From contig NZ_FOAX01000003.1 of assembly GCF_900109775.1 (NCBI RefSeq), positions 1 to 64,000 of the forward strand: DNA of 64,000 nucleotides, in the 5' to 3' direction. Within the stretch, counting starts at the first letter, position 1. Every line of letters begins with the position of its first letter. The DNA comes from Pseudoxanthomonas sp. GM95 (GTDB taxonomy: Bacteria > Pseudomonadota > Gammaproteobacteria > Xanthomonadales > Xanthomonadaceae). A program made the translations under genes and the position numbers. Below the pieces are notes generated by a model. It saw only the letters and a list, made by a program, of their open reading frames with translations, ran no database searches and was not told the DNA's origin. Below, piece after piece: positions 53,749 to 63,600 of this stretch.

Positions 53749-54042
53749 TCAGCCCTTGATGCGCTGCCAGACCTCGGCGTAGATGGTGCGCGCCTCGTCC
53801 AGCGTCATACCGCGCGAACGCACGGCCTGGGAGTTGGCGTACAGCGCCGAGCCGGTGTCCTCGTCGGTGTGAGGATGATTGAGATACACGTCGTAGGCAC
53901 TGGAGAGGGCGGGCCAATACAGCTCGAAGGAGCGGTGCTGCGAGGCACGGGGCATGCGCTCGTAATGCTGGCGCCAGTACTCACGCTCACGATCGATGTC
54001 GATGAGGATGGAACGGTCGTTGTCGTCCGGCTCGTAATTCAT
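53749..54042 (-). CDS. small unnamed family, member B
   Basis: 97 residues, no signal. Core ILIDIDREREYWRQHYERMP, then YWPALSSAYDVYLNHPH and IYAEVWQRIKG. Closely similar to member C (54251-54589), its tandem neighbour 208 nt upstream, and to member A (45559-45867). The first residues are acidic. No catalytic motif visible. Function unknown. A weak start site; an A+T-rich promoter region precedes it. Confidence 0.75.
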   Translation of the reverse strand: MNYEPDDNDRSILIDIDREREYWRQHYERMPRASQHRSFELYWPALSSAYDVYLNHPHTDEDTGSALYANSQAVRSRGMTLDEARTIYAEVWQRIKG

Positions 54043-54250
54043 GCGCTTCCAAGTTCAAAGGGGGCGGGGATTCCCCATCCACAAAGGCTTGCAGCGCAGT
54101 TATAAATTCCAGGTTGAGAAATGCGTGAATTTTTAGTTAAAACGAGATAAGTAGATGACACAGTTCACACTTTCACGCACCGTGGCCGGTCGGACATCCG
54201 ATGCACGGCCGCAACCAACGCGCCATCGCGCGTGCCGCGGAACCCTCAAC
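54043..54250. promoter_or_regulatory. A+T-rich intergenic region with a promoter-like sequence
   Basis: Distinctly A+T-rich stretch (54095-54160) in an otherwise G+C-rich region. On the minus strand TATAAC (54104-54099) sits 57-62 nt before the member-B start, with a possible TTCACG -35 about 18 nt further up. Likely the promoter of member B. Confidence 0.4.
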
Positions 54251-54589
54251 TCAGGCCCGTAGCACGTGCGGGTATTCCAGGCGGGTGGTCGCGCGATGGA
54301 TGCGGTCCATGACCCGGCTGAAGATCCGCCCGGCCATGGTCGATTCCAGCGACAGCGCCGTCACTTCCGGCGAGTTGGCATACATCACCGCCCCGACCTC
54401 GCGCCCGACGTTGGGATGGTGCAGGTAGATGTCGTAGGCGCGGACCAGCAGCGGCCAGCAGGCCTCGAACCCCTGCAGCATCTGCCCGCATGGCAGCTCG
54501 CTGTAATGGGTCTTCCAGAAGGCACGTTCGCGGTCGATGTTGACGATGATGCACGCGGCGTCTTCGCGCCGGTCGATTCGAGCATTCAT
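54251..54589 (-). CDS. small unnamed family, member C
   Basis: 112 residues from ATG 54589 (GGAAG about 9 nt upstream). Core IIVNIDRERAFWKTHYSELP, then CWPLLVRAYDIYLHHPNVG and VMYANSPEV; the C-terminal part extends beyond members A and B (RATTRLEYPHVLRA). Member B shares LYANSQAV at the same spot as MYANSPEV here. Tandem duplicates, by appearance. Function unknown. Confidence 0.75.
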   Translation of the reverse strand: MNARIDRREDAACIIVNIDRERAFWKTHYSELPCGQMLQGFEACWPLLVRAYDIYLHHPNVGREVGAVMYANSPEVTALSLESTMAGRIFSRVMDRIHRATTRLEYPHVLRA

Positions 54590-54668
54590 GAGGGGAGCTT
54601 CCGTGGGGGAGGAGGCGCATTCGAATTTCGGATGGGGTGGCTTATTCCCGTGTGAAGAACGCTGCAAC

Positions 54669-54729
54669 GCAACATTCACGGCCATGACTGAAGTCGTTCA
54701 CCTTCGACCTTGGTCTCACGGAATGTTGC
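54669..54729. repeat. 9-bp inverted repeat with 43-nt spacer
   Basis: GCAACATTC (54669-54677) and GAATGTTGC (54721-54729) in the 219-nt divergent region between member C and the membrane protein. May be two half-sites of one regulator. Statistical weight unknown. Confidence 0.4.
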
Positions 54730-54808
54730 CGATCCACAGGCTTATGCTGCGCCCAAGCGAAGGCCGCCCCGCGGACTCCGCCCTCCCAGCCACTGCGAGG
54801 ATCCGAAC

Positions 54809-55390
54809 ATGAGTGACCTGTTCAAGGGCTTGAATCTCCTCATCGCCGACAACGAGCTGCACCGCAAGCCGCTGGAACAGCAGGCGGCGTACTGGTTGAG
54901 CAAGACCGATCGCGGCATCGAACACGAAATTCACCTGCTCGACGTCGCCAAGGGCCAATGGCTCGCCGGCTCGGTGATGGTCTGGCTGGGCGCGTCGCTG
55001 ACCGCACTGGCGATCATTGCCGACAACCTGTGGGAGCACAGCTACAACCCCAGCTTCGCCAAGATCGTCTTGGTGCTGCTGATCTGGGTGGCGATGCTGT
55101 TCGTGCTGTGGCTGATCGCGCAGGTGTTCGACCAGAAGGCGGGCTTCTCGCGCTGGGTGACGGCGTTCTCCAGCCGCGAACCGGTGACGGCGGAAAACGA
55201 TTCGGTCGAGCAGATCCAGGAAGCACTTGACCTGGCCCGCACGTATCCGGAAATCCTCGAATACAAACAGCGCGTAGTGGCACGCCGCCCGCTGCGGCAT
55301 GAGGACATCCGCATCATGCGCGAGATGGGTCGCCAGCGGCGGCACGCGGAAATCGCGCGCGAGCTGACCCAGCTGGGCACCATCAGCTGA
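54809..55390 (+). CDS. small membrane protein, unknown function
   Basis: 193 residues. Cytosolic start (SDLFKGLNLLIADNELHRKPL), two membrane helices (about 53-71, LAGSVMVWLGASLTALAII; 85-104, IVLVLLIWVAMLFVLWLIAQ), and a charged, helical C-terminus (QIQEALDLARTYPEILEYKQ, EMGRQRRHAEIARELTQLG). I do not recognise the family. GCGAGGA precedes the ATG. Ends in a very strong terminator. Confidence 0.75.
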   Translation: MSDLFKGLNLLIADNELHRKPLEQQAAYWLSKTDRGIEHEIHLLDVAKGQWLAGSVMVWLGASLTALAIIADNLWEHSYNPSFAKIVLVLLIWVAMLFVLWLIAQVFDQKAGFSRWVTAFSSREPVTAENDSVEQIQEALDLARTYPEILEYKQRVVARRPLRHEDIRIMREMGRQRRHAEIARELTQLGTIS

Positions 55391-55416
55391 CGTCGCAACG
55401 CCTCGCTAGGTGATCG

Positions 55417-55449
55417 AAAACGCCGGGACCGTCCCGGCGTTTTCTTTTT
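55417..55449 (+). terminator. strong intrinsic terminator
   Basis: Thirteen-bp inverted repeat AAAACGCCGGGAC / GTCCCGGCGTTTT, then CTTTTT. Ends the 54809-55390 gene. Confidence 0.92.
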
Positions 55450-55497
55450 GCAGAGCGCGTGACACTGCGCAGCACCTGGCCATGCCACGATGCGCCG

Positions 55498-56202
55498 ATG
55501 CTGTCGCTGATCCTGCCCGCCCACGATGAAGCTTTAGTCCTGCCGCAGACGCTGTCGGTCCTGCAGCAGGCCGTGTTGGAAGCCGTCATCGACGCCGAGA
55601 TCATCGTGGTCGATGACGCCTCATCCGATGACACGGCGGCCTTGGCGATCGCTGCCGGCGTGGAGGTCATACGCATCGAGGCGCGCCATATCGCCGCCGC
55701 GCGCAATGCTGGTGCGACGATCGCACGCGGCGACCAGCTCTGCTTCATCGATGCCGATACGCATGTCGATGCGCACCTGTTACGTGCAGCGATGCAGGCA
55801 ATGGAAGGCGGTGCAATCGGCGGTGGCGCGCGGGTCAAGCTGCAGCGCCCGGTGGCCTGGCATGCCCGGGTCGGCGAGGTGTTCTTCGGCAGCCTGCTGC
55901 GGCTGGCCCGGATCGCACCGGGATGCTTCCTGTTCTGCACGCGCGAAGCCTTCAGCGATGTCGGTGGATTCGACCCGCGCTACTTCGCCGGCGAGGACGT
56001 GGCGATGAGCCGCGCGTTGGCACGGCGCGGGCACTTCGTATTGCTGCGCGAGATTGCCTGGACGTCGCCACGCAAACTGCACACCTTCAGCGCGTGGGAA
56101 CACCTGAAGCTGTTTGCATTACTGGCACGTCACGGACGCGGCATGCTGCATTCGCGCGAGCGACTGGGCTTCTGGTACGGGAATCGCCGCACGCCGCGCT
56201 GA
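55498..56202 (+). CDS. family 2 glycosyltransferase
   Basis: 234 residues. GT-A fold: SLILPAHDEALVLPQTL, EIIVVDDASSDDTAALA, CFIDADTHVD (DxD) and YFAGEDVAMSRALARRGHF (acceptor-side ED). No membrane segments, so probably peripheral. Either ATG 55459 or 55498; the second begins exactly at the conserved LSLILPAHDE. Acceptor unknown. Not in an obvious polysaccharide cluster. Confidence 0.88.
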   Translation: MLSLILPAHDEALVLPQTLSVLQQAVLEAVIDAEIIVVDDASSDDTAALAIAAGVEVIRIEARHIAAARNAGATIARGDQLCFIDADTHVDAHLLRAAMQAMEGGAIGGGARVKLQRPVAWHARVGEVFFGSLLRLARIAPGCFLFCTREAFSDVGGFDPRYFAGEDVAMSRALARRGHFVLLREIAWTSPRKLHTFSAWEHLKLFALLARHGRGMLHSRERLGFWYGNRRTPR

Positions 56203-56392
56203 GTGAGGCACGTGGTGAACTGATCGGCAGATCTGCGCCCATCTAGCTGAATTGCTTTGCCCGAAAACGCGGCGTGATCTTCACATCCGTCGCGCGGCTG
56301 TCGCAACGCAGCATCGCAACCTGCGGATTTTTCACGCTTCGCTTGCCTGTCGTGTTCTACACGCTGGATTCCCCAAACCCGGGAACCACGCC

Positions 56393-57097
56393 ATGCACAG
56401 CGACCAGATGCTGGCATCGGCCACCGAACTGGCCAACCGCAACCATTACCGCATGCCCAACGAGAGCGCCGAGTACCGCGCCGCGCGCAACCTGCTGCTG
56501 GCCGAGGAGATCGACCTGCGCCGGCACATCGAACGCGTGGCCCAGCAGCGTCGCGCGCTGCCACCTGGCGGGCCGGTGATCGGTGACTATCGCTTCGAAG
56601 GCGCGCAGGGCCTGGTGGATTTCGAAGGACTGTTCGGCGACAGGCAGACACTGGTGGTTTACAGCTACATGTTCGGCCCGCAACGGGAGCGGCCGTGCCC
56701 GATGTGTACCTCGCTGCTGTCGGCGTGGAATGGCGAGGCGCGGGACATCCAGCAGCGCGTGGCGCTGGCGGTGGTGGCGCGTTCGCCGCTGCCACGCCTG
56801 CAGGCCTTCGCGCGTGAGCGTGGCTGGCGCGACCTGCCGCTCTATTGCGATCTCACCGGCGACTACAGCCGCGACTATCACGCGCTGACCGACGACGGCG
56901 GCGACGATGCGGCCTTCCACGTCTTCACCCGGCGCGATGGCACCGTGCGCCATTTCTGGGCAGGCGAGATGGGCATGGAAACCGCGGATCCTGGCCAGGA
57001 TCCACGCGGCGCGCCCGATCTGATGCCGTTATGGACGGTGTTGGACAGCACGCCCGAAGGCCGCGCGCCGGACTGGTATCCCAAGCTCGATTATTGA
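56393..57097 (+). CDS. DUF899 family, thioredoxin-like protein
   Basis: 234 residues. DUF899 blocks: YRAARNLLLAEEIDLRRHIERVAQQRRALP, LFGDRQTLVVYSYMFGPQRERPCPMCTSLL (with CPMC at the thioredoxin active-site place), and YHVFTRRDGTVRHFWAGEM (as AAFHVFTRRDG). Likely redox-active, cytosolic. The C-terminal GAPDLMPLWTVLDSTPEGR is typical. Alone, 190 nt from the glycosyltransferase. Confidence 0.9.
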   Translation: MHSDQMLASATELANRNHYRMPNESAEYRAARNLLLAEEIDLRRHIERVAQQRRALPPGGPVIGDYRFEGAQGLVDFEGLFGDRQTLVVYSYMFGPQRERPCPMCTSLLSAWNGEARDIQQRVALAVVARSPLPRLQAFARERGWRDLPLYCDLTGDYSRDYHALTDDGGDDAAFHVFTRRDGTVRHFWAGEMGMETADPGQDPRGAPDLMPLWTVLDSTPEGRAPDWYPKLDY

Positions 57098-57172
57098 ATC
57101 TGCGCCAGCCGCCTCGCCGCCGCGCCAATGCCTGGCCTAAGCTTGGGGCTCCCTCGCCAGGACTGCTCCCGG

Positions 57173-58123
57173 ATGCGTGACCAAGACGATGTGACCCTGC
57201 CCGACGAAGCGACACGCCAGCGCGCGCTGGATCGCCTGCGCGTGGTGGACAGCCTGCCGGAAAGTGCCTACGACGACGTGGTGCGCGTGGCCGCTGCCGT
57301 CTGCGGCACGCCGATCGCGCTGGTCTCGCTGGTGGATCGCGATCGTCAGTGGTTCAAGGCGCGCATCGGCGTGGACGCGGAAGAAACAACCCGCGATATT
57401 GCCGTCTGCGATCACGCCATCCGCGCGCCCGAGTCGCTTTTCGAAGTCGCCGATCTGGCCGAAGACCCCCGTTTTGCCGACAACCCGCTGGTCACTGGCG
57501 ACATGGGCGCGCGCTTCTACGCCGGCATGCCGCTGGTGACGCCAGAGGGCGCGCCGATCGGAACCGTGTGCGTGTTGGACAACAGCCCGCGAGCATTGAG
57601 CGAAGACCAGCGCGAGGCGCTCAAGGCGTTGGCCCGCATCACGATGGCGCTGCTGGAAGGCCGCGGCCAGGCGCACAGCCAGGCGGTGGCCGAGGTGCTT
57701 CACGCTGCGGTCGGCAATGCGCCGGCCGCGGGACCCGATGCCGGGTACACGGTCGCGATCCTGGAGATCCAGGATCTTGCCGGCGCGGCCGTCCGCCTGG
57801 GCGAACGGGCGCTCGACAAGGCCTTGTCGCAACTGGACCAGCAGCTGGCCACCGCGTTGCGCAGCGACCACGGCGACACGCTGGACCGCGTCACCGGCAG
57901 CGGCGAATTCATTACCGTGCTGCAGGGCCGCGACACGCAGCAGGCGTTGGCGCAGCTGCGTGAACAGGCGATCGACCAGGCTGCGCGCGTTGGCCTGACA
58001 TTGCTGGTCGGCGCCGCCGATGCCGCCAGCGCCGACGAATCGCCCGACCGCGTGTTCCTGCGCGCCGATGCGGCGCTCAGCGCCGCCAAGGACGCGACGC
58101 GTCCGCTGCGCGACGCTGCCTGA
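57173..58123 (+). CDS. GAF-domain protein with degenerate GGDEF-like C-terminus
   Basis: 316 residues. GAF (about 10-170): LDRLRVVDSLPESAYDDVVRVA, IALVSLVDRDRQWFKARIGV, DIAVCDHAIRAPE, MPLVTPEGAPIGTVCVLD. The C-terminal part (about 190-316) follows a GGDEF layout but lacks the motif (VTGSGEFITVLQG for GGDEF) and ends RVFLRADAALSAAKD, the usual A-helix of diguanylate cyclases. Probably a binding-only or regulatory c-di-GMP or GTP protein. Start at 57173 chosen. Confidence 0.85.
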   Translation: MRDQDDVTLPDEATRQRALDRLRVVDSLPESAYDDVVRVAAAVCGTPIALVSLVDRDRQWFKARIGVDAEETTRDIAVCDHAIRAPESLFEVADLAEDPRFADNPLVTGDMGARFYAGMPLVTPEGAPIGTVCVLDNSPRALSEDQREALKALARITMALLEGRGQAHSQAVAEVLHAAVGNAPAAGPDAGYTVAILEIQDLAGAAVRLGERALDKALSQLDQQLATALRSDHGDTLDRVTGSGEFITVLQGRDTQQALAQLREQAIDQAARVGLTLLVGAADAASADESPDRVFLRADAALSAAKDATRPLRDAA

Positions 58124-58148
58124 TCTCACTTCTTTGCAAGGACGCCTG

Positions 58149-59342
58149 ATGCACCGTCGCCATTTCCTGCGCAGCGCCGGAGCGCTGGCCGCTGCCGCGT
58201 CCTCTGGCGCACTGCTTGCGCAAACATCGACACCAACGCCGAGCGCGAATGCCCTGCCCGGGCAGCTGCCGTTCGCACCTGCCCGGCCGCTTGCACCGAT
58301 CATCGCCCGCGCCGATCGCGTGGTCGCCGTCACCGTGTGCACGCGGCCCTTCCGCGCGCAGGGGCCGCGGATCGAAGCCGAACGGATCGGCCGGCGCACC
58401 GTCGTCCATCAGTACGGCCACGGTGGCAGCGGCTGGTCGCTGTCGTGGGGCTCGGCGCAGCAGGCGGTGCGGCTGGCGCTGGCCACCGGCGAGACCGAGA
58501 TCGCGGTGATCGGCTGTGGCGCGATCGGCATCACCACGGCGCGCGTGGCGCAGGACGCCGGCCTCAAGGTGCGCATCTACGCGAAGGAGACGCTACCGAT
58601 GTCGCGCTCGTTCATGGCCACCGGCCAGTGGACGCCGGATTCGCGCATCTGCACGGCCGAACACGCCACGCCTGCCTTCGAGGCGCTGTGGACGCAGATG
58701 GCGAGCGCCTCGTTCCAGCAATACCAGCGCTTCCTTGGCCTGCCCGGCGATCCGATCGAGTGGCGCAACAGCTACGTGCTGTCCGACGTGCCGTTCAACC
58801 AGCCGGCCGGCGGTGGCGGCGAGGATGACGAACCGGACTATGCCGAACTGGAATCCAAGCTGCTGCATGGCATTCGCCCGCATGGCGTACCGCTGGACGC
58901 CAGCCAGCATCCGTTTCCGGTGCCGTATGCGTCGCGCTATCCCGGCCTGATCTTCAACATCAGCGCCTACGCCAAGATGCTGATGGACGATTTCCTGCAG
59001 GCCGGCGGCACGTTTCACGCGCGCGAATTCGAAAGCCCGCGCCAGTTCGCCGACCTGCGCGAGAAGACCCTGATCAACTGCACCGGCTACGGGGCGCGTG
59101 CGTTGCTGGGCGATGAGAGCGTGATTCCCGTGCGCGGCCAGACCGCGCGCCTGCTGCCGCAGCCGGAAGTCGACTACGGCCTCTATTGGCGCGGCCACAA
59201 CCTCAACGTGGTGCCGCGCCGCGACGGCATCCTGGTGCAGGCGCAGCAGCCGGGCGATTACAACAACGCCGACACCACCATTGACCGCGCGGTGACCGAC
59301 GCCGCGGTGGCGCAGCTGGCCAAGCTGTTTCCGGCAGCCTGA
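58149..59342 (+). CDS. Tat-exported FAD-dependent oxidoreductase (DAO family)
   Basis: 397 residues. Twin-arginine leader MHRRHFLRSAGALAAAASSG, so probably exported folded. The dinucleotide motif VIGCGAIGITTARVA comes late (about 118-132), after a roughly 90-residue N-terminal segment; the DAO FAD blocks follow (INCTGYGARALLGDESVIPVRGQ, NVVPRRDGILVQAQQPGDY). Resembles D-amino-acid/D-aspartate oxidases of the secreted class. Substrate unknown. 25 nt after the GAF gene, so possibly cotranscribed. Confidence 0.85.
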   Translation: MHRRHFLRSAGALAAAASSGALLAQTSTPTPSANALPGQLPFAPARPLAPIIARADRVVAVTVCTRPFRAQGPRIEAERIGRRTVVHQYGHGGSGWSLSWGSAQQAVRLALATGETEIAVIGCGAIGITTARVAQDAGLKVRIYAKETLPMSRSFMATGQWTPDSRICTAEHATPAFEALWTQMASASFQQYQRFLGLPGDPIEWRNSYVLSDVPFNQPAGGGGEDDEPDYAELESKLLHGIRPHGVPLDASQHPFPVPYASRYPGLIFNISAYAKMLMDDFLQAGGTFHAREFESPRQFADLREKTLINCTGYGARALLGDESVIPVRGQTARLLPQPEVDYGLYWRGHNLNVVPRRDGILVQAQQPGDYNNADTTIDRAVTDAAVAQLAKLFPAA

Positions 59343-59351
59343 CGCCAGGCG

Positions 59352-60407
59352 TTACTTCCCGCAGGCCGACAGGCGCTTGTCGGCGTACCACAGCGCGCGG
59401 CGCGACAGGTCGTAGGACGCGTCGATGGCCTGGGGCAGGTAGTACTGGGCGCGCTGCACGTCGGCACCGTGGGTGAGCGCGGTTTCGTTGCGCTCCAGGT
59501 CGGTGAGATTCTTGCGCACATCACCGAGCCACTTGTCCTTCTGTGGGTCCTTGCACATCAGAGCGCGGCCCTGCAGCGCATCGAGCTGGGCATGGATGGC
59601 CTTACTGGCCTCGCCGGTGGGCTGCGGGGCCTTCTCGAAACCGATCGGCGCGGCCTTGTAGGCATCACCGGTGGCCTCGCTGCCCATCGCGGCCTGGTTC
59701 TGGGCCAGGGCCGGGTTGAAGCGCGTGGCCGGCGGCGGGCGGGCCACGGCGCTGTTGCGGTCGCTCTTGAACATGTCCTTGATCGCGCCGTTGATCTTCT
59801 GCGCGGCCACATCCCCCAGGGTGCCGCTAGAGGTCCAGTCCTTCTCGAACCGGGTTTCCTCGTAATGGATCGGATTGGGCTTTTCCAGCACGTTCTTGGC
59901 CTTGGCCGCATCGCGCGCGTTGGCCATGCCGGGCGGCGAGCCTTCCGGCGTGGACGGCGGGGCGACCACCGTGCCCGGCGGCAGGCGTACCTGGCCCTGC
60001 TTGGTATAGATGGCGTTGGCGATGGATTCCTGCGGCGCCGGCGCGGCCTTGGGCGTGGTCACGACCAGGGTCTTGGGCGGTGCGGGCTGGGCCGCCTGCG
60101 CAGGCGCCCGGGGCGGCGTTGCCGGCTGCGGTTGCGGCGTGGCCTGCGCGGACGTGGCGTTGCGCGGCGTGTTGGGCTGGACCTGCGGCTGGGCGACCTG
60201 GGCCGGCGGCGGCACCTGGCGCGGGATGAATTCCAGCCGCATCGCACTGGGATCGGATGACCGCAGCGGCCCCAATCGCGCCAGCGGCGTCTTCAGCAGC
60301 ACCGCGGCGAACAACACCATCAGCAACGCCGTCAGCACGGCCGCCGGAATCTGCAACCCGAGTTCGTCCCGCCAGCCTTCTTTCACCACTGCAGCCAAGT
60401 GTCGCAA
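59352..60407 (-). CDS. inner-membrane-anchored Pro/Gln-rich protein
   Basis: 351 residues. One membrane helix (about 21-40, PAAVLTALLMVLFAAVLL) followed by a Pro/Gln/Ala-rich spacer (about 65-115), then a periplasmic domain with KMPIHYEETRFEKDWT-like residues (NPIHYEETRFEKDW), DMFKSDRNSAVAR and Cys residues in MCKDPQKDKW and LSACGK. Layout like TonB or a peptidoglycan-spanning stalk, but with no TonB signature. Converges on the FAD oxidoreductase 9 nt away; divergent from the glycosidase-like gene. Confidence 0.75.
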   Translation of the reverse strand: MRHLAAVVKEGWRDELGLQIPAAVLTALLMVLFAAVLLKTPLARLGPLRSSDPSAMRLEFIPRQVPPPAQVAQPQVQPNTPRNATSAQATPQPQPATPPRAPAQAAQPAPPKTLVVTTPKAAPAPQESIANAIYTKQGQVRLPPGTVVAPPSTPEGSPPGMANARDAAKAKNVLEKPNPIHYEETRFEKDWTSSGTLGDVAAQKINGAIKDMFKSDRNSAVARPPPATRFNPALAQNQAAMGSEATGDAYKAAPIGFEKAPQPTGEASKAIHAQLDALQGRALMCKDPQKDKWLGDVRKNLTDLERNETALTHGADVQRAQYYLPQAIDASYDLSRRALWYADKRLSACGK

Positions 60408-60603
60408 CCATCCTGTCGATAGCCGGCAAGTGTGCGGGAGCGGCTTCGGCGAGTTGATGCGGTTGTGTTACGCGGCGTGACCTCATGCGCGAAACGTTCA
60501 GGAAAGGCCGGCCCCGCGCGATGCTGCGTTGCGGCTCGCCAGCGGGCCGCGCCGCTGCCTACGATCCGCGGCCGGTCCTGCGGCGGCAATGCGAGGTGAC
60601 GCC

Positions 60604-63600
60604 ATGGCTTTCTGTCGATCTGCCCGGGCTGCGCGTCCGTTCTCCCTGCTGTTCCTGCTGGCTGGCGTGTTGCCCGCGCTGGCCTCGGCTGCCGACAACG
60701 GCCTGCCGCCACGCAGCCAGTGGAAGGCCAGCAGTTCGTCCACCGAAACGCCGGCGCTGGCCTCGCCGCTGGCCTTCGATGGCGACCTGACAACCCGCTG
60801 GGGCGGGGCGTTTTCGGCCGGGCACTGGCTGCAGGTGGACTTGGGCGCGCAAGCCGAGATCGGCGGCGTGCGGATCGCCTGGGATACCAGCCACGCCAAT
60901 GCGTACTCGATCCAAGCCTCGGACGATGGCCAGGCCTGGCGCACCGTCTACCAGACCACCGACAGCCCGGGCCGCACCGAGTACGCGCTGTTTCCCGCGG
61001 TGAAGACGCGCTACCTGCGCCTGGCAGCCGCCGCGCGCACCGCCGACTGGGGCGTGGGCGTGCGCGAGTTCCAGCCCTTGTCCGCCGCCGATGCGCCGAA
61101 GATCCGCGGCGTCAGCGGCAAGGACGCGGCCACGCTGTGGAGCAGCGGTCCGGCGCGAGCGCTGAAGCCGCAGGGCCGCGCGGGTTACCAGCTCGACATC
61201 GCCCTGCCCCAGCCGCAGGAGGTCGCCGGCCTGGAGATTGCCTGGGGCAAGACCCCGGCCAGCGCCACGCTGGAAGCGCGCGATGCCGACGGCCGGTGGT
61301 CCGTGCTGGCCGATGCGCCCAACGCGTTCGGCGTATCGACCTATCTGGCCGCCGACGCACCGCGCACGGTCACCGCGCTGCGCCTCCAGACCCGCGCTGC
61401 CGGCCAGGATGCACCCAGCGTGACGCGCGTGCGCCCGCTCGGCCCGCAGGCGGTGATGACCCCGATGAAGCGCTACCAGCTGGCCGCGACCGGGCCGGAC
61501 GCGGCACTGTTTCCTTCGTCGCTGAAGCTGCAGCAGGTGTACTGGACCGTGGTCGGTATTCCGGCCGGGCGGCAGAAGGCCGTCTTCGACGAGTACGGCA
61601 ACCTGGAGGCCTTCAAGGGCGCGCCGCTGGTGCAGCCGGTCTGGCGCGATGCCAGCGGCCGCGCAGCCGCCGCGACGGCGGACACGCAGATCGAACATCG
61701 CCTGCGCGCTGGGTGGATGCCGATGCCCGAGGCGCAGTGGTCGCCACAGCCGGGGCTGGAACTGACCAGTAGCGCGATTGCGATCGAGCACGACGGCGCA
61801 CCGGTGGTGCTGGTGCGGCATCGCCTGCGCAACACCGGTACGACACCGATCGAAGGCATGTTGTCGCTGCTGACCCGGCCGATGCAGGTCAGCCCGCCGT
61901 GGCAGAACGGCGGGCTGTCGCCGATCCGTCAGATCGCCGTGGAAGACGGCGGTGTGCGCGTCAACGGACGATTGCTGTTCCAAGGCGCCAGCGCGCCCGA
62001 CGTGCATGGCGTGGCCGCGTTCGGCGCGCATGGCGAAGACGAAATTACCCGCTTTGCCGCTGCGGGTAGCGCGCCCAATGCGCAGCAAGCGGATGACCCA
62101 AGCGGCCTGGCCGCAGGCCTGCTCGGCTATCGCGTGCAGCTGGCGCCCGGCGCGCAGCGCGACATCGTGCTGGCGTTCGCGCTGGGCAACGAGGTCATCG
62201 ATGCGAAGACCGTCGAAGCCGCGCGCTGGCCCGCTGCGCCCACGCTGGACGTGCACGCGCTGCTCGGCGATGGCGACCAGGCCGGCGCGAAATTCGATGC
62301 ACTGGCCGACGCACTGGCCGCGCAATGGGAACAGCGGCTGGGCAGGATCGGCCTGTCGCTGCCCGATCCCTCGCTGGTGGACATGCTGCGCGCACAGGCC
62401 GCCTACATGCTGCTCAACCAGAGCGGCCCGGCGATGCAGCCCGGCCCGCGCAACTACAACCGCTCCTTCATCCGCGATGGCTCGGCCACCGCCGCGGTAC
62501 TGCTGCGGATGGGCATGGCCAAGACCGCGCGCGATTACCTGCACTGGTACAGCACCCACGCCGTGCATGATAACGGCCTGGTGTCGCCGATCCTCAACGA
62601 CGATGGCAGCGTCAACACCGGCTTCGGCTCGGACCTGGAATACGACGCGCAGGGGGAATACCTGTGGCTGGTGGCCGAGGTCGCGCGCCTGGATGGCGGC
62701 GCGCAGACTGTGCGCGACTACCAGCCGCAGGTGAATCGCGCGCTCAAGTTCCTGCAGGAGCTGCGCGAGCGCACCCTGGTGCCCGGCTACCAGGCCGATC
62801 GTCCGATGCCGGAGCGCTTCGCCGGACTGATCGCGCCATCAATCAGCCACGAAGGCTATTCGGTACCCACCCACAGCTACTGGGACAACTACTGGGCGCT
62901 GCGCGGCTGGCATGACGGCGCCTGGCTGGCCGATCAATGGGGAGACCACGCCACGGCCAAGTGGGCGCGCGAGCAGTATCAGTTGCTGCACGATTCCCTG
63001 GCCGCGTCGATCCGCGCGACGATGCAGTGGAAAGGCATCGACACCATTCCCGCCGATGCGGACCAGGGCGGCAGCGATCCCACCAGCGTCTCGATCGCGC
63101 TCGATCCCACCGGCGCGCAGGACGTGCTACCGGTCGATGCGCTGGCCAACACCTTCGATCGCTACCTGGCCGAAGTGCGCAAGCGCGACACGCCCGATGC
63201 GCTCTACGCCTACACGCCCTACGAGATGCGCAACGTGCTCACCTACGTGCATCTGGATCGCCCGGCCGATGCCGAGTTCATGCTGCAGCACGTGGCGGGT
63301 GATCGCCGTCCGGCCGCGTGGCAGGAGCTGGCCGAGGTGATCTATTCGGACAAGCGCCACGCGATCTACCTCGGCGACATGCCGCATACCTGGATCGGCG
63401 CCGAATATGCGCGCAGCGTGTTCGGCATGTTGATGTTCGAAGGCGACGACGCACTCTCGCTGCTGCCCGGCACGCCGCCCTCGTGGGTCGCCGGCCCGGG
63501 CCTGAAAGTCGATGGCCTGCCCACGGCCTACGGCACGCTGGCGATGCAGGCCCGGCAGGAGGGGCAGCGCCTGACCGTCACGCTGGGCAAGGAGCTGAAG

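Noticed and set aside
60559..62568. 669-codon minus-strand open frame
   Set aside because: Antisense to the glycosidase-like gene.
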